NCBI GenBank assembly: GCA_016722655.1
Contig: JADKIR010000004.1
Coordinates: 1,798,001-1,862,000, forward strand
Reading direction: 5' to 3'
Origin: Cytophagaceae bacterium
GTDB lineage: Bacteria; Bacteroidota; Bacteroidia; Cytophagales; Spirosomataceae
Length of the DNA stretch: 64,000 bases
Position numbers and translations under genes: made by a program. Positions 44,695 to 53,416 of this stretch are shown piece by piece (position 1 is the first letter of the stretch; each line of letters starts with the position of its first letter). The notes under the pieces are model-generated. The model was not told where the DNA came from. It searched no databases and saw only the letters and a list, made by a program, of their open reading frames with translations.

Positions 44695-45690
44695 ATGGGC
44701 GTTTCAATAAAGGCAATTGAATACTATTTGCCAAAAGGGGTTTTAACCAATTCTGAATTGCAATCGGAGTTTCCAGATTACGATTTTCAAAAATTTGAGA
44801 AAAAAGTTGGGATTTTTGAAAGGCATGTTTCTGAGATTAATCAAACTGCTTTGGATTTGGCAAAATTAGCATGCGATAAGTTATTTGAGAGATTTGACAA
44901 AGACAAAATTGACTTTATATTATATTGTACCCAAAGCCCTGAATACATACTTCCTACAACAGCTTGTATTTTACAGGATAGATTGGGTTTAAGAAAAAAC
45001 ATTGGTGCACTTGACTTTAATTTAGGTTGTTCAGGTTATCCTTATGGATTAAGCTTGGCTAAATCATTGATTGAAGGAGACATGGCAAATCAAATATTAC
45101 TTGTAACAGCGGATACCTATACAAAATACTTGCATCAATCGGATAGAACTAATCGTTCAATTTTTGGAGATGCTGCCACTGCAACTTTAATTGTCAAAGA
45201 TTTTGAGAAAGGAATAGGTGATTTTATATTTGGGACAGATGGTTCAGGTTATGAAAAATTAATTATCAAAAGAAGCGGCTCGAAAAGTATTGCATTTTCT
45301 CCCGAAAATTCGGTTTTTAAAGAGAACGATGAATATCTATACATGGATGGGCCTGAAGTTTTTAATTTTACAATTAATGTTGTGCCGGATTCTGTTGAAC
45401 AAATTCTCAGGAAAAATGAAATAAATAAGATTGAAGTTAATCAGTTCATTTTTCATCAGGCAAATAGTTTCATGTTAAACCATTTGAGAAAAATGATTGA
45501 AGTTGAAAATGATAATTTTTTTAATGATTTGAGATTTGAGGGTAACACAGTTTCAAGTACCATACCTATTGCATTAAAAAAATATTCAAATAATTCAAAT
45601 TTATCATTCCCTCAAAATATTTTAATATTAGGTTTTGGGGTAGGCCTTTCCTGGTCTGGTGGTTTAATAAAAATTTCAAACAATTTATAA
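44695..45690 (+). CDS. FabH-like 3-oxoacyl-ACP synthase III inside the glycan cluster
   Basis: A 331-residue thiolase-fold ketosynthase. The catalytic triad is complete: Cys112 in LGCSGYPYG, His254 in FIFHQANSFM and Asn284 in EGNTVSSTIP; the C-terminal GFGVGLSWSG loop is also normal. KAS III enzymes condense an acyl-CoA starter with malonyl-ACP. ATG 44695 is 2 bp after the PglC stop; a TTG at 44689 is less likely. The ACP gene follows after 1 bp and the SDR gene overlaps that, so the three are surely co-translated. Here it probably builds an acyl group for sugar decoration, not membrane lipid. Confidence 0.88.
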   Translation: MGVSIKAIEYYLPKGVLTNSELQSEFPDYDFQKFEKKVGIFERHVSEINQTALDLAKLACDKLFERFDKDKIDFILYCTQSPEYILPTTACILQDRLGLRKNIGALDFNLGCSGYPYGLSLAKSLIEGDMANQILLVTADTYTKYLHQSDRTNRSIFGDAATATLIVKDFEKGIGDFIFGTDGSGYEKLIIKRSGSKSIAFSPENSVFKENDEYLYMDGPEVFNFTINVVPDSVEQILRKNEINKIEVNQFIFHQANSFMLNHLRKMIEVENDNFFNDLRFEGNTVSSTIPIALKKYSNNSNLSFPQNILILGFGVGLSWSGGLIKISNNL

Positions 45691-45691
45691 A

Positions 45692-45925
45692 ATGAATAAA
45701 CAAAAGTTTCTTGAAGAAGCAATAGAAGAATTGGAATTAGACTCTACGGTCGATTTTGATACAAATTTCAAAGCTTTACCGGATTGGGATTCCATGAATG
45801 TTATGGTTCTTATTGGATTTGTTTCAAGGAAATTTAATATTTCATTGAATGCCTTAGAACTTGAGAAAATTGACACTTTCAAGGATTTGATATCTAAAAT
45901 TGGTCCTGAAAAGTTCGATGAATAA
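45692..45925 (+). CDS. Acyl carrier protein dedicated to the glycan cluster
   Basis: A 77-residue acidic four-helix protein. Ser34 in PDWDSMNVM is the phosphopantetheine attachment site (DSM instead of the DSL common in fatty-acid AcpP). It is flanked by a ketosynthase and a ketoreductase, so it should carry the growing acyl chain for them and hand it to a transferase. Its difference from a household AcpP suggests a private carrier. Confidence 0.87.
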   Translation: MNKQKFLEEAIEELELDSTVDFDTNFKALPDWDSMNVMVLIGFVSRKFNISLNALELEKIDTFKDLISKIGPEKFDE

Positions 45926-46658
45926 TCCCAAAGTAATATTGCTAACTGGAGCAACTTCAGGAATTGGATTCGGGATTTTAAAAGAATTGCTTTTACAAGG
46001 CCATAAAGTATTTGGTGTGGGTAGGAATTTTCAAAAAATTGATAATTTCAAAGAGGAACTTAAAAATAATTTTTTCCCTATTAAAGTAGATTTATCCCAA
46101 ATAGAAAATGTTTCAGAGATTTTTCAGAAAGTGGAGGAGCATAATTTAAAATTTGATTCATTTATTAATTGTGCTGGTTTTGAGGAGACCATTCCTTTAA
46201 AACAATATAACAATTCGAAAATTTTCGAAATATTTACAGTTAATATTTTTTCTACAATAGAGATTCTTCGACTATTTTCTTTAAAAAAATATTCAAACGA
46301 TGGTTCAAGTGTAGTATTAGTTTCCTCCGTTATGGGGAATTTAGGTCAACCAGGAAAAATTGGATATTGTTCCTCAAAGGCCGCAATAAATGGTTTGGTG
46401 AAATCTTCAGCCCTGGAATTATCAAAGCGAAAAATTCGTGTAAATTCAGTTTCTCCCGGTATTGTAAATACAGAATTGACCCAAAGATTATTCCTTGAAG
46501 TAGGTCAGGAAAGTAGGAACAGAATCATAGAAAAACATCCATTAGGAATAGGTGAGGTAGAAGATGTTGTACCAGCGGTATTATTTTTAGCCATTGGTAA
46601 ATCTCAATGGATATCTGGAATAGATTTAATTGTTGATGGTGCATATTCAGCGGAATAG
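45918..46658 (+). CDS. FabG-like short-chain dehydrogenase/reductase
   Basis: A 246-residue classical SDR with cofactor motif TGATSGIG (near 10), NCAG, catalytic Ser in LVSSVMGN and YxxxK as YCSSK, followed by RVNSVSPGIVNTEL. The C-terminal WISGIDLIVDGAYSAE is the usual FabG ending. ATG 45918 overlaps the ACP stop; an earlier ATG at 45900 is less likely. It probably reduces the 3-oxoacyl-ACP made by the FabH-like enzyme to 3-hydroxyacyl-ACP. Confidence 0.88.
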   Translation: MNNPKVILLTGATSGIGFGILKELLLQGHKVFGVGRNFQKIDNFKEELKNNFFPIKVDLSQIENVSEIFQKVEEHNLKFDSFINCAGFEETIPLKQYNNSKIFEIFTVNIFSTIEILRLFSLKKYSNDGSSVVLVSSVMGNLGQPGKIGYCSSKAAINGLVKSSALELSKRKIRVNSVSPGIVNTELTQRLFLEVGQESRNRIIEKHPLGIGEVEDVVPAVLFLAIGKSQWISGIDLIVDGAYSAE

Positions 46659-46660
46659 AA

Positions 46661-47311
46661 ATGAAAAAAATAGTAATAATTGGAGCCGGGGGATTTGGGA
46701 GAGAGGTTCTTTCTCTTATTGAGGCTATTAATAGACTTGAAGAACAATACGCTTTTTTTGGATTTATTGACGATGGAATAGCTTCAGGAGAAATGATAAA
46801 TGGTTTTCCTGTTTTAGGTGGCATTGATTACTTATCTAAACAAAATGAGGAAATAAATGTTGTTGTAGCTATTGGAAACCCATTGACAAAAAAGAGTATT
46901 ATCGAAAAATTGATAAAGAATAAATTTATACTTTTTCCAAATATTATTCACCCTCTTGTATTTTTAAATAACTACGGTAATAAGTTTGGTGTTGGAAATA
47001 TTATTTGTGAAGGTAATATTATTACTACGAATGTACAATTTGGTAATTTTATTATACTTAATTTAGCCTGTACTGTTGGTCATGATACGGTAATAGAAGA
47101 TTTTTGTTCAATTATGCCAGGAGTTAATATTTCAGGTGAAGTAAATTTGAAAAAATCTGTTTATATCGGAACTGGAGCGAAAATTATAAATCAATTGGAA
47201 ATTGGCGAAAATACTATTGTTGGAGCAGGTGCAGTAGTTTACAAATCTCTCCCTCCAAATTGTACAGCAGTTGGTTTACCTGCAAAACCTATCAAATTTC
47301 ATGAAAAATAA
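46661..47311 (+). CDS. pglD: PglD/NeuD-family N-acyltransferase
   Basis: A 216-residue enzyme with an N-terminal UDP-sugar-binding Rossmann-like domain (IVIIGAGGFGREVLSLIEAI) and a C-terminal left-handed beta-helix. The helix has ILNLACTVGHDTVIEDFCSI with the catalytic His in GHD, VYIGTGAKIINQLEIGE, and a closing AVGLPAKPIKFHEK. PglD acetylates the 4-amino group of UDP-4-amino sugars. Its position directly after an ACP and reductase suggests the donor here might be a hydroxyacyl-ACP. Confidence 0.88.
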   Translation: MKKIVIIGAGGFGREVLSLIEAINRLEEQYAFFGFIDDGIASGEMINGFPVLGGIDYLSKQNEEINVVVAIGNPLTKKSIIEKLIKNKFILFPNIIHPLVFLNNYGNKFGVGNIICEGNIITTNVQFGNFIILNLACTVGHDTVIEDFCSIMPGVNISGEVNLKKSVYIGTGAKIINQLEIGENTIVGAGAVVYKSLPPNCTAVGLPAKPIKFHEK

Positions 47312-48407
47312 AATCTGGTTATCCTCTCCGCATATGGGAGGTGCCGAGCAGAAATATATAAAAGAGGCTTTTGATACCAATTGGATTGCCCCTTTAGGCC
47401 CAAATGTAGATGGATTTGAAAATACCCTTGCCCATTATGTTGGAGCAGAGCATTGTGCGGCTTTGGTTTCAGGAACTGCTGCCATACATCTGGCATTAAT
47501 TTTGTCAGATGTTAAAGAAGGAGACGAAGTTCTGTGTCAAAGTTTCACTTTTTCGGCAACGGCCAATCCTATTGTATATCAAAAGGCAATTCCGGTATTT
47601 GTGGATAGTGAAGCCGAAACCTGGAATATGGATCCATCGCTTTTAGAAAAAGCGATTGTAGACAGAATGGCCAATGGCAAAAAGCCCAAAGCTTGTATTG
47701 TGGTGCATTTGTATGGTATGCCTGCAAAAATGAAGGAAATAAAAATGATTTGTGAGAAGTATGATATTATTCTCATCGAAGATGCAGCAGAAGCCCTGGG
47801 CTCGGAGATTGAAGGAGCTAAAGTAGGTTCTTTTGGGGATTTTGGGGTGTTTTCTTTTAATGGGAATAAAATAATCACTACATCTGGTGGTGGTGCTTTG
47901 GTCTCGAATGATAAAGAAAAAATTGTAATGGCCAGATTTTTGGCAACACAAGCCAGAGATCCTGCTCCTCACTACCAACATTCACACATTGGTTACAACT
48001 ATCGCATGAGTAATATTGCGGCAGGTATTGGAAGAGGTCAAATGGAAGTTTTGGATCAATGGGTAAAAAACAGAAGAGAGAATTATAGATTTTATAAAGA
48101 AAATCTATCTTATGAATTTCAGGAGGGGATAGGTGGATTGGAATCTAACCGTTGGTTATCAGCCATCATTACCGGCAGTTTTGAAGAAAGAGAAGAATTG
48201 AGGTTAAGAATGGAAAGTGAAGACATTGAATGTCGTCCACTCTGGAAACCCATGCATTTACAACCAGTTTTTGAAAATTATCCCTCCTACTTAAATGGAA
48301 TTTCGGAAAATCTATTTAAGAAAGGACTTTGTCTGCCATCAGGCTCAAATTTGATTGATTCTGATTTGGAAAGAATTGTAAAATTGTTAAATTTGAAATC
48401 CATTTAA
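47301..48407 (+). CDS. pglE: PglE-like UDP-4-keto-sugar aminotransferase (DegT family)
   Basis: A 368-residue PLP aminotransferase. It begins KIWLSSPHMGGAEQKYIKEA then FDTNWIAPLGPNVDGFE, has the PLP lysine in SFNGNKIITTSGGGAL and ends with CLPSGSNLIDSDLERIVKLL. These features are those of PglE/PerA-type enzymes acting on C4 of UDP-4-keto-6-deoxy-GlcNAc. ATG 47301 overlaps the pglD stop by 11 bp; an earlier ATG 47271 would overlap more. With PglF and PglD it forms the bacillosamine-type route. It is the last gene of the long plus-strand operon. Confidence 0.9.
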   Translation: MKNKIWLSSPHMGGAEQKYIKEAFDTNWIAPLGPNVDGFENTLAHYVGAEHCAALVSGTAAIHLALILSDVKEGDEVLCQSFTFSATANPIVYQKAIPVFVDSEAETWNMDPSLLEKAIVDRMANGKKPKACIVVHLYGMPAKMKEIKMICEKYDIILIEDAAEALGSEIEGAKVGSFGDFGVFSFNGNKIITTSGGGALVSNDKEKIVMARFLATQARDPAPHYQHSHIGYNYRMSNIAAGIGRGQMEVLDQWVKNRRENYRFYKENLSYEFQEGIGGLESNRWLSAIITGSFEEREELRLRMESEDIECRPLWKPMHLQPVFENYPSYLNGISENLFKKGLCLPSGSNLIDSDLERIVKLLNLKSI

Positions 48408-48492
48408 TAAAAAATACAAATAGAATTTTTTTATCGCAAAAAACTACTATACTTTTATAATGAAAATTTGAATAACATAAAATATTGATAAC

Positions 48493-49857
48493 ATGAAAAA
48501 AGTTTATTTACTCGCTATCGGTACTTTACTGGCCACCGCTACCATGGCTCAAAAAGCTGCCACCAAAGACAATGTGGGGATCGGGACTTCTACTCCTGAT
48601 CAATCTGCAGTACTCGATATTCAGTCTGCAAACAAAGGTTTGTTGATTCCGAGGCTTACCGTAGATCAAAGAAACAATATTGCCAGTCCTGCCAATGGAT
48701 TGATGATTTATCAAACCAACGAAAAGTCCGGATTTTATTTCTATGATGGAGATGCCTGGAAACCAATGACCGGTGATGAGGCTAAATCTGTCGCAACCTT
48801 AGATATCAATGGTTGGGCATTGGATGGAAATGGCACTGCTACTATTAACAAAGCAGCTGCAACTGCTTCTAGTTTTATTGGAACACCAAGTAATGTACCA
48901 ATTAATTTAAAAATTGGCGGTTTTAAGACAGGTGAATTGTCAATTACAAATACATTAATTGGGTATAGAGTTGGTACAAACGTAACTGGTACTGCCAATA
49001 TTGGTTTAGGATTATTTTCAATGGGGTATAATGGGGCAGGTTTGACAGGGAATAATAATGTGGGTATAGGTCAAAATGCGTTAACAAATTCAACAACACC
49101 AGGATCAAATATGGCCATAGGTACAAATGCTTTGAGATTAAATACAACTGGGAATAATAATTTGGGTATTGGAACAAATGCTTTATATAACAATACTTTA
49201 GGTACATTTAATACTGGCATTGGCTCACAGGCACTATATACAAATAGTTTGGGAAATTATAATGTTTCAATTGGTACAAATTCTGGTTATTTAAATACTG
49301 GGTCTTCTAATGTTTTTCTTGGATATCAAGCTGGTTATAATGAAACTGGATCAAATAAATTATACATTGCTGCATCAAATACTGCTAATCCCTTAATCAA
49401 AGGGGAATTTGACAATAAAAATTTAAAGATTAACACTGGATCAACTACATCCTCTACGGTTGGATTCCTTGCTATAGGAAATTTTGATGCTGGTTTTTCT
49501 ATGCCAGGTACTATAAATGCTACTCAAAACTCATATAGACTTATTGTGCAAGATGGAATCATTACTGAAAAAGTTAAAGTTGCTTTAAAAACTACAGCAG
49601 ATTGGGCTGATTATGTTTTTGAACCCGAGTATCTTAATAAAATGATGAGTTTAGAACAAGTAGAAAAATTTGCCAAAGAAAACAAACATTTGCCTAATGT
49701 CCCTTCGGCTCAACAGTTGAAAGACAATGGCATGGATGTGGGTGAAACTTCGAAGATGTTTATGGAGAAAATAGAAGAATTGACACTCTATATGATTGAA
49801 TTAAACAAAGAAGTGAAGGCTCTGAAAGCTGAAAATGAGGCTTTGAAAAGAAAATAA
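48493..49857 (+). CDS. Secreted fibre-like surface protein with YadA-head-type repeats and C-terminal coiled coil
   Basis: A 454-residue exported protein: signal peptide about 1-19 (LLATATMAQ), then KDNVGIGTSTPDQSAVLDIQ. Next are seven repeats of the type NxxIGxxAL at about 170-285 (NVGIGQNAL, NMAIGTNAL, NLGIGTNAL, NTGIGSQAL and others), which would stack into a beta-roll. The end carries the Bacteroidota segment DYVFEPEYLNKMMSLEQVEK, ENKHLPNVPSAQQLKDNGMD and a coiled coil (about 420-454), suggesting a trimer. No T9SS sorting domain is seen. It sits inside the glycan locus with its own gap of 85 bp and a terminator. Confidence 0.75.
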   Translation: MKKVYLLAIGTLLATATMAQKAATKDNVGIGTSTPDQSAVLDIQSANKGLLIPRLTVDQRNNIASPANGLMIYQTNEKSGFYFYDGDAWKPMTGDEAKSVATLDINGWALDGNGTATINKAAATASSFIGTPSNVPINLKIGGFKTGELSITNTLIGYRVGTNVTGTANIGLGLFSMGYNGAGLTGNNNVGIGQNALTNSTTPGSNMAIGTNALRLNTTGNNNLGIGTNALYNNTLGTFNTGIGSQALYTNSLGNYNVSIGTNSGYLNTGSSNVFLGYQAGYNETGSNKLYIAASNTANPLIKGEFDNKNLKINTGSTTSSTVGFLAIGNFDAGFSMPGTINATQNSYRLIVQDGIITEKVKVALKTTADWADYVFEPEYLNKMMSLEQVEKFAKENKHLPNVPSAQQLKDNGMDVGETSKMFMEKIEELTLYMIELNKEVKALKAENEALKRK

Positions 49858-49874
49858 TTTGATTTTTAATAATT

Positions 49875-49904
49875 AAAAAAAGGTCGGGCAACCGACCTTT
49901 TTTT
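49875..49904 (+). terminator. Intrinsic terminator after the surface protein gene
   Basis: AGGTCGG (49881-49887) pairs with CCGACCT (49892-49898) around a GCAA loop, extended by flanking A and T runs. It lies 18 bp after the stop codon and separates the main operon from pglF. Confidence 0.9.
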
Positions 49905-49937
49905 ATGATGACCAGATAATAAAATTATACCATATTA

Positions 49938-49969
49938 ATTGCTAAACCAGGCAATTACATCTAAATTTG
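49938..49969 (+). promoter_or_regulatory. Promoter of the pglF/capD-like gene
   Basis: ATTG (49938-49941), 20 nt and TAAATTTG (49962-49969) fit the Bacteroidota consensus. The start would be near 49974, 26 bp before ATG 50000. It overlaps the in-frame TTG at 49967, which can therefore be dismissed as a start codon. Confidence 0.65.
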
Positions 49970-49999
49970 TTTATAGAGACTTTTCAAAGCCAAGAAAAT

Positions 50000-51916
50000 A
50001 TGGTAAAATTTTTATACAAATTCAACGATCGTTTCGTCTCCAAATGGCTGGTATTGTCGGTGGATATGTTTATTGTTGGCCTGGCTTTCTTGTTGGCCAC
50101 AGCTATTCGTTTTAATTTTAAGCTGACCTATACCGATCCTTTTTTATTTAAATACCATTTGGTGGGGGTTATTTTTATTAAATCCTTAGTGTTTCTTTTG
50201 CTTGGATCCTATAAAGGGATTATCCGCCACACGAGTGTAGAGGATGCCAAATTGCTTTTTAAAGCTTCCCTTTTTAGCTCAATGCTTATTTATTTGCTTT
50301 CCTGGATTGATATTAAATTTTATTCCAATTATTTTCATATTCCGCTCTCCATTGTAATTATTGACTTTTTTGTTCTCTCACTGGGTTTAGTGGCTAGCAG
50401 GTTTTTGATCAAAGCAGTGTATGAAAGCCTGCTCAATACCTTTAAGTCCAATAAAGCGGTGATTATTTATGGTTCCGGTCAATTGGGTATGATAACCAAG
50501 AATACCCTGCAAAATGACCGGAAGAATCTCTATCAAATCTTATGTTTTGTGGATGACAATCCCAATAAAACCGGCAAGACAATTGAGGGTATTAAAGTGC
50601 TGAATAAAGAAGAGGTTAAAAAAGTAATTGAGAACAAACGGCATTTGGATATTGAATTGATTATGGCTGTACAGGCCATCTCTCCCATAAGAAAAAGTGA
50701 AATAGCCGATGAGTTTATGGATCTGGGACTAAAAATCAGAATGGTACCCCCGGTAAGTCATTGGATCAATGGTCAGTTGAGTGTCAATCAGATTCAGAAT
50801 ATCAGAATTGAAGATTTACTGGAGAGGCCCACCATACAAATCAACAATCGGCTGGTGAATGATTATCTGGAATCTAAAGTGGTTATGATTACTGGTGCTG
50901 CAGGTTCTATAGGAAGTGAAATTGTCAGACAGATCCTTACCTTCCATCCCACCCAAATAATCCTGGTGGATCAGGCCGAATCTCCTTTGTATGATCTGGA
51001 GACTGAATTTTCCCGACTGAAATATAAAACCAAAGGGGAAGTAAGTTTGAAATATGAAATCCGCAACATCATCAATGCCGTGCAGATGGAAAAATTATTT
51101 CAAAAATACCGCCCTCAAATCGTTTTTCATGCTGCAGCCTATAAGCATGTGCCTATGATGGAAGAGAACCCTTTCAAGGCAGCAGAAGTCAATACCATGG
51201 GTACTGCTATGCTTGCCAAACTGGCCAGTAAATACAAGGCAGAGAAATTTGTATTCATCTCGACCGATAAAGCGGTGAACCCCACCAATGTAATGGGAGC
51301 GAGTAAACGGTTGGCTGAGATGTATGTGCAAAGTCTGAATTCTCACCATGAAAATGAAACTCGATTTGTGGTTACCCGATTTGGCAATGTGTTGGGGAGT
51401 AATGGTTCAGTGATCCCTTTGTTTAAAAAGCAAATTGAAAAAGGAGGCCCGGTAACGGTAACCCACAAGGACATAATAAGGTATTTTATGACCATACCCG
51501 AAGCCTGTCAATTGGTATTGGAGGCAGGTACCATGGGTAAAGGGGGAGAAATATATGTATTTGACATGGGTGTGCCGGTAAAAATATTGGATCTGGCTGA
51601 AAGGATGATTCGATTGAGTGGCTTTGAACCTTATACCCAGATTCCCATCGAGTTTTCGGGCCTGAGAGCCGGAGAAAAACTGTATGAAGAATTATTGGGA
51701 GACAAAGAAACCACGTTACCAACCCATCATCCTAAAATCATGGTTGCTAAACTCAAGGCCGGAGATTTTATGGAACTGGATAAGGCTTTTACCGATACCC
51801 GAACGGAATTGAATAATATGACACCGGCCGAAATAGTACAGTATCTAAAAAGAATGGTGCCGGAATTTATCAGCAAGAATTCTGTATATGAAATTTTTGA
51901 TAAAAGCAATGTCTGA
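50000..51916 (+). CDS. pglF: PglF/WbpM-like UDP-GlcNAc 4,6-dehydratase, membrane form
   Basis: A 638-residue membrane-anchored SDR dehydratase. Four N-terminal helices (about 15-130) are followed by a cofactor-binding domain (AVIIYGSGQLGMITKNTLQN) and the catalytic SDR domain (ITGAAGSIGSEIVRQIL, FHAAAYKHVPMMEENPFKA, FISTDKAVNPTNVMGASKRL with the MxxxK site). This length and layout are those of WbpM/PglF/CapD. It makes UDP-4-keto-6-deoxy-GlcNAc for PglE. ATG 50000 was chosen on promoter position. Confidence 0.92.
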   Translation: MVKFLYKFNDRFVSKWLVLSVDMFIVGLAFLLATAIRFNFKLTYTDPFLFKYHLVGVIFIKSLVFLLLGSYKGIIRHTSVEDAKLLFKASLFSSMLIYLLSWIDIKFYSNYFHIPLSIVIIDFFVLSLGLVASRFLIKAVYESLLNTFKSNKAVIIYGSGQLGMITKNTLQNDRKNLYQILCFVDDNPNKTGKTIEGIKVLNKEEVKKVIENKRHLDIELIMAVQAISPIRKSEIADEFMDLGLKIRMVPPVSHWINGQLSVNQIQNIRIEDLLERPTIQINNRLVNDYLESKVVMITGAAGSIGSEIVRQILTFHPTQIILVDQAESPLYDLETEFSRLKYKTKGEVSLKYEIRNIINAVQMEKLFQKYRPQIVFHAAAYKHVPMMEENPFKAAEVNTMGTAMLAKLASKYKAEKFVFISTDKAVNPTNVMGASKRLAEMYVQSLNSHHENETRFVVTRFGNVLGSNGSVIPLFKKQIEKGGPVTVTHKDIIRYFMTIPEACQLVLEAGTMGKGGEIYVFDMGVPVKILDLAERMIRLSGFEPYTQIPIEFSGLRAGEKLYEELLGDKETTLPTHHPKIMVAKLKAGDFMELDKAFTDTRTELNNMTPAEIVQYLKRMVPEFISKNSVYEIFDKSNV

Positions 51917-53377
51917 CTATCGCCAGAATTTTTGAATCTGAAATTGAAGACCGGCATGTTGGCTCCAATATTCGCCAATATCAGCACTTACAATCCCTCT
52001 CAAAAAATAGTTTTTGTATTTCCAGTGACAATCTTGTTTAAAAGAAAATTGGGAGGCATTGATTGGGAACTCCAAACTTCCATTATTATTGGAATGAAGT
52101 ATTTGTGTAGAAAAGTTAAGATATGAAAATACATAGGATACTTTAAGATTAATGGCCTTGACTTTAGAATTGACAAAATAATTTTGATTCTGTTTATTAG
52201 ATTTTTCGATTTGATCAATTTCGGTAATTAATAAAGGACTGCCAAGATTATTATTCCTATATCTCCAGCTATCCTGATAAATGCTGTTATTGAAATAATT
52301 ATCTCTCCCTCTCAATTCTGCTATTTCGTTTCTAAAGGTATTGCCCCCCTGAGAACGGGTATCCAGATATTCGAGAGTGAATTTCTTAAGAAATTTGTTT
52401 TTTTTCAGAGTAAATGAAACCCCATTTAGACCATCCCTGATATTGTTTAAATAAAATAAAGATCCATCCTCATAAATGTTTTGTCGGTAAATCAGGATAT
52501 TTCCCCATTTGGTATTGATTTCTGCTCCCACATCCACAGTACCCAGATGGTTACCCGTTCGGTTTCCTGCTTCATTGGCTGGTACTCCAATCTGACTGTC
52601 CCAGCTTCCTAATCGACCCATGCTTAATCCTGTCACTACGTTAAAATAGGCAGAAATATCCGACCCAAAACTCGAGATCATCTGGTCACTAATTTTATCA
52701 TAAAAAGGTACGGCGGGTCTTCCTCCCCATTGTACCTGATGATTGAAGCCGGCGATTACTTTAATTTTCCAGGCGGTTTTCCCAGCCTGCCATAGAAACT
52801 TTTTGATGAAGAAAATAATTTTTAACGGAGTCCCCATCGCCAAACCATCCATGGGCATAGTTTCCTTTGATAGCTATCAAACCACCAGGAATTATTGAAG
52901 TGAATCTGGGAATAGAAATATCCAGCTTGGGAAGAGGTAAGGCATTTCCTGACCAAATATAAGAGCCCATGGTGCCGGAAGTATCTACCAATCCCTGTAT
53001 TTCTTTTCTTCGGCCGGCAAAAAATTCAAATATTTTATAACGGACTTTGATATAAGCTTGCGGGAGCAGGATCTGATTGATTTTACCGGCATTGATATGG
53101 GGTTCTATTTCATAGCCCCAATCAAATTTCCGGAGCTTTTATCTGCAGTATAAAGTGAATCATATTTTTTTTTGATACTTCCCGAAAAATAAGCTAATTG
53201 ACTGTTGATAGGAACAGTGCCATATTGCAAGCTTCTCATCAAAAAGGGCGTCTGACTATCACTTGAAACGATTAAGCCTGCGGTAGTTGAAATGCGGGTA
53301 TTGATCCAGATGTTTTTTTGACCAAAAGAAAAATGGTTAATTGTAAAAAGGAAAATTAGTAAATATTTTATTTTCAT
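51917..53377 (-). pseudogene. Wzi-like capsule assembly outer-membrane protein, three frameshifts
   Basis: An outer-membrane barrel of about 487 residues spread over several frames on the minus strand. The signal peptide starts at ATG 53377 (MKIKYLLIFLFTINHFSFGQ) followed by STTAGLIVSSDSQTPFLMRS. The next part is KFDWGYEIEPHINAGKINQI ... KGNYAHGWFGDG and LHQ, then SFYGRLGK, then AWKIKVIAGFNHQVQWGGRP to the end. One added base in each A run (plus-strand T runs at 53127-53129, 52800-52804 and 52777-52780) restores the whole Wzi pattern. Wzi proteins tether or assemble capsule at the surface. Three identical-type errors suggest sequencing artefact rather than true loss. Confidence 0.8.
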
Positions 53378-53416
53378 ACCGTAAGGTCAATTTTTAAGAT
53401 TTATAGGTTTATGGAT

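Noticed and set aside
44695..46658. Household fatty-acid synthesis genes (fabH, acpP, fabG)
   Set aside because: They lie within and are translationally linked to glycan genes, lack fabD/fabF neighbours, and the ACP has a divergent DSM site.
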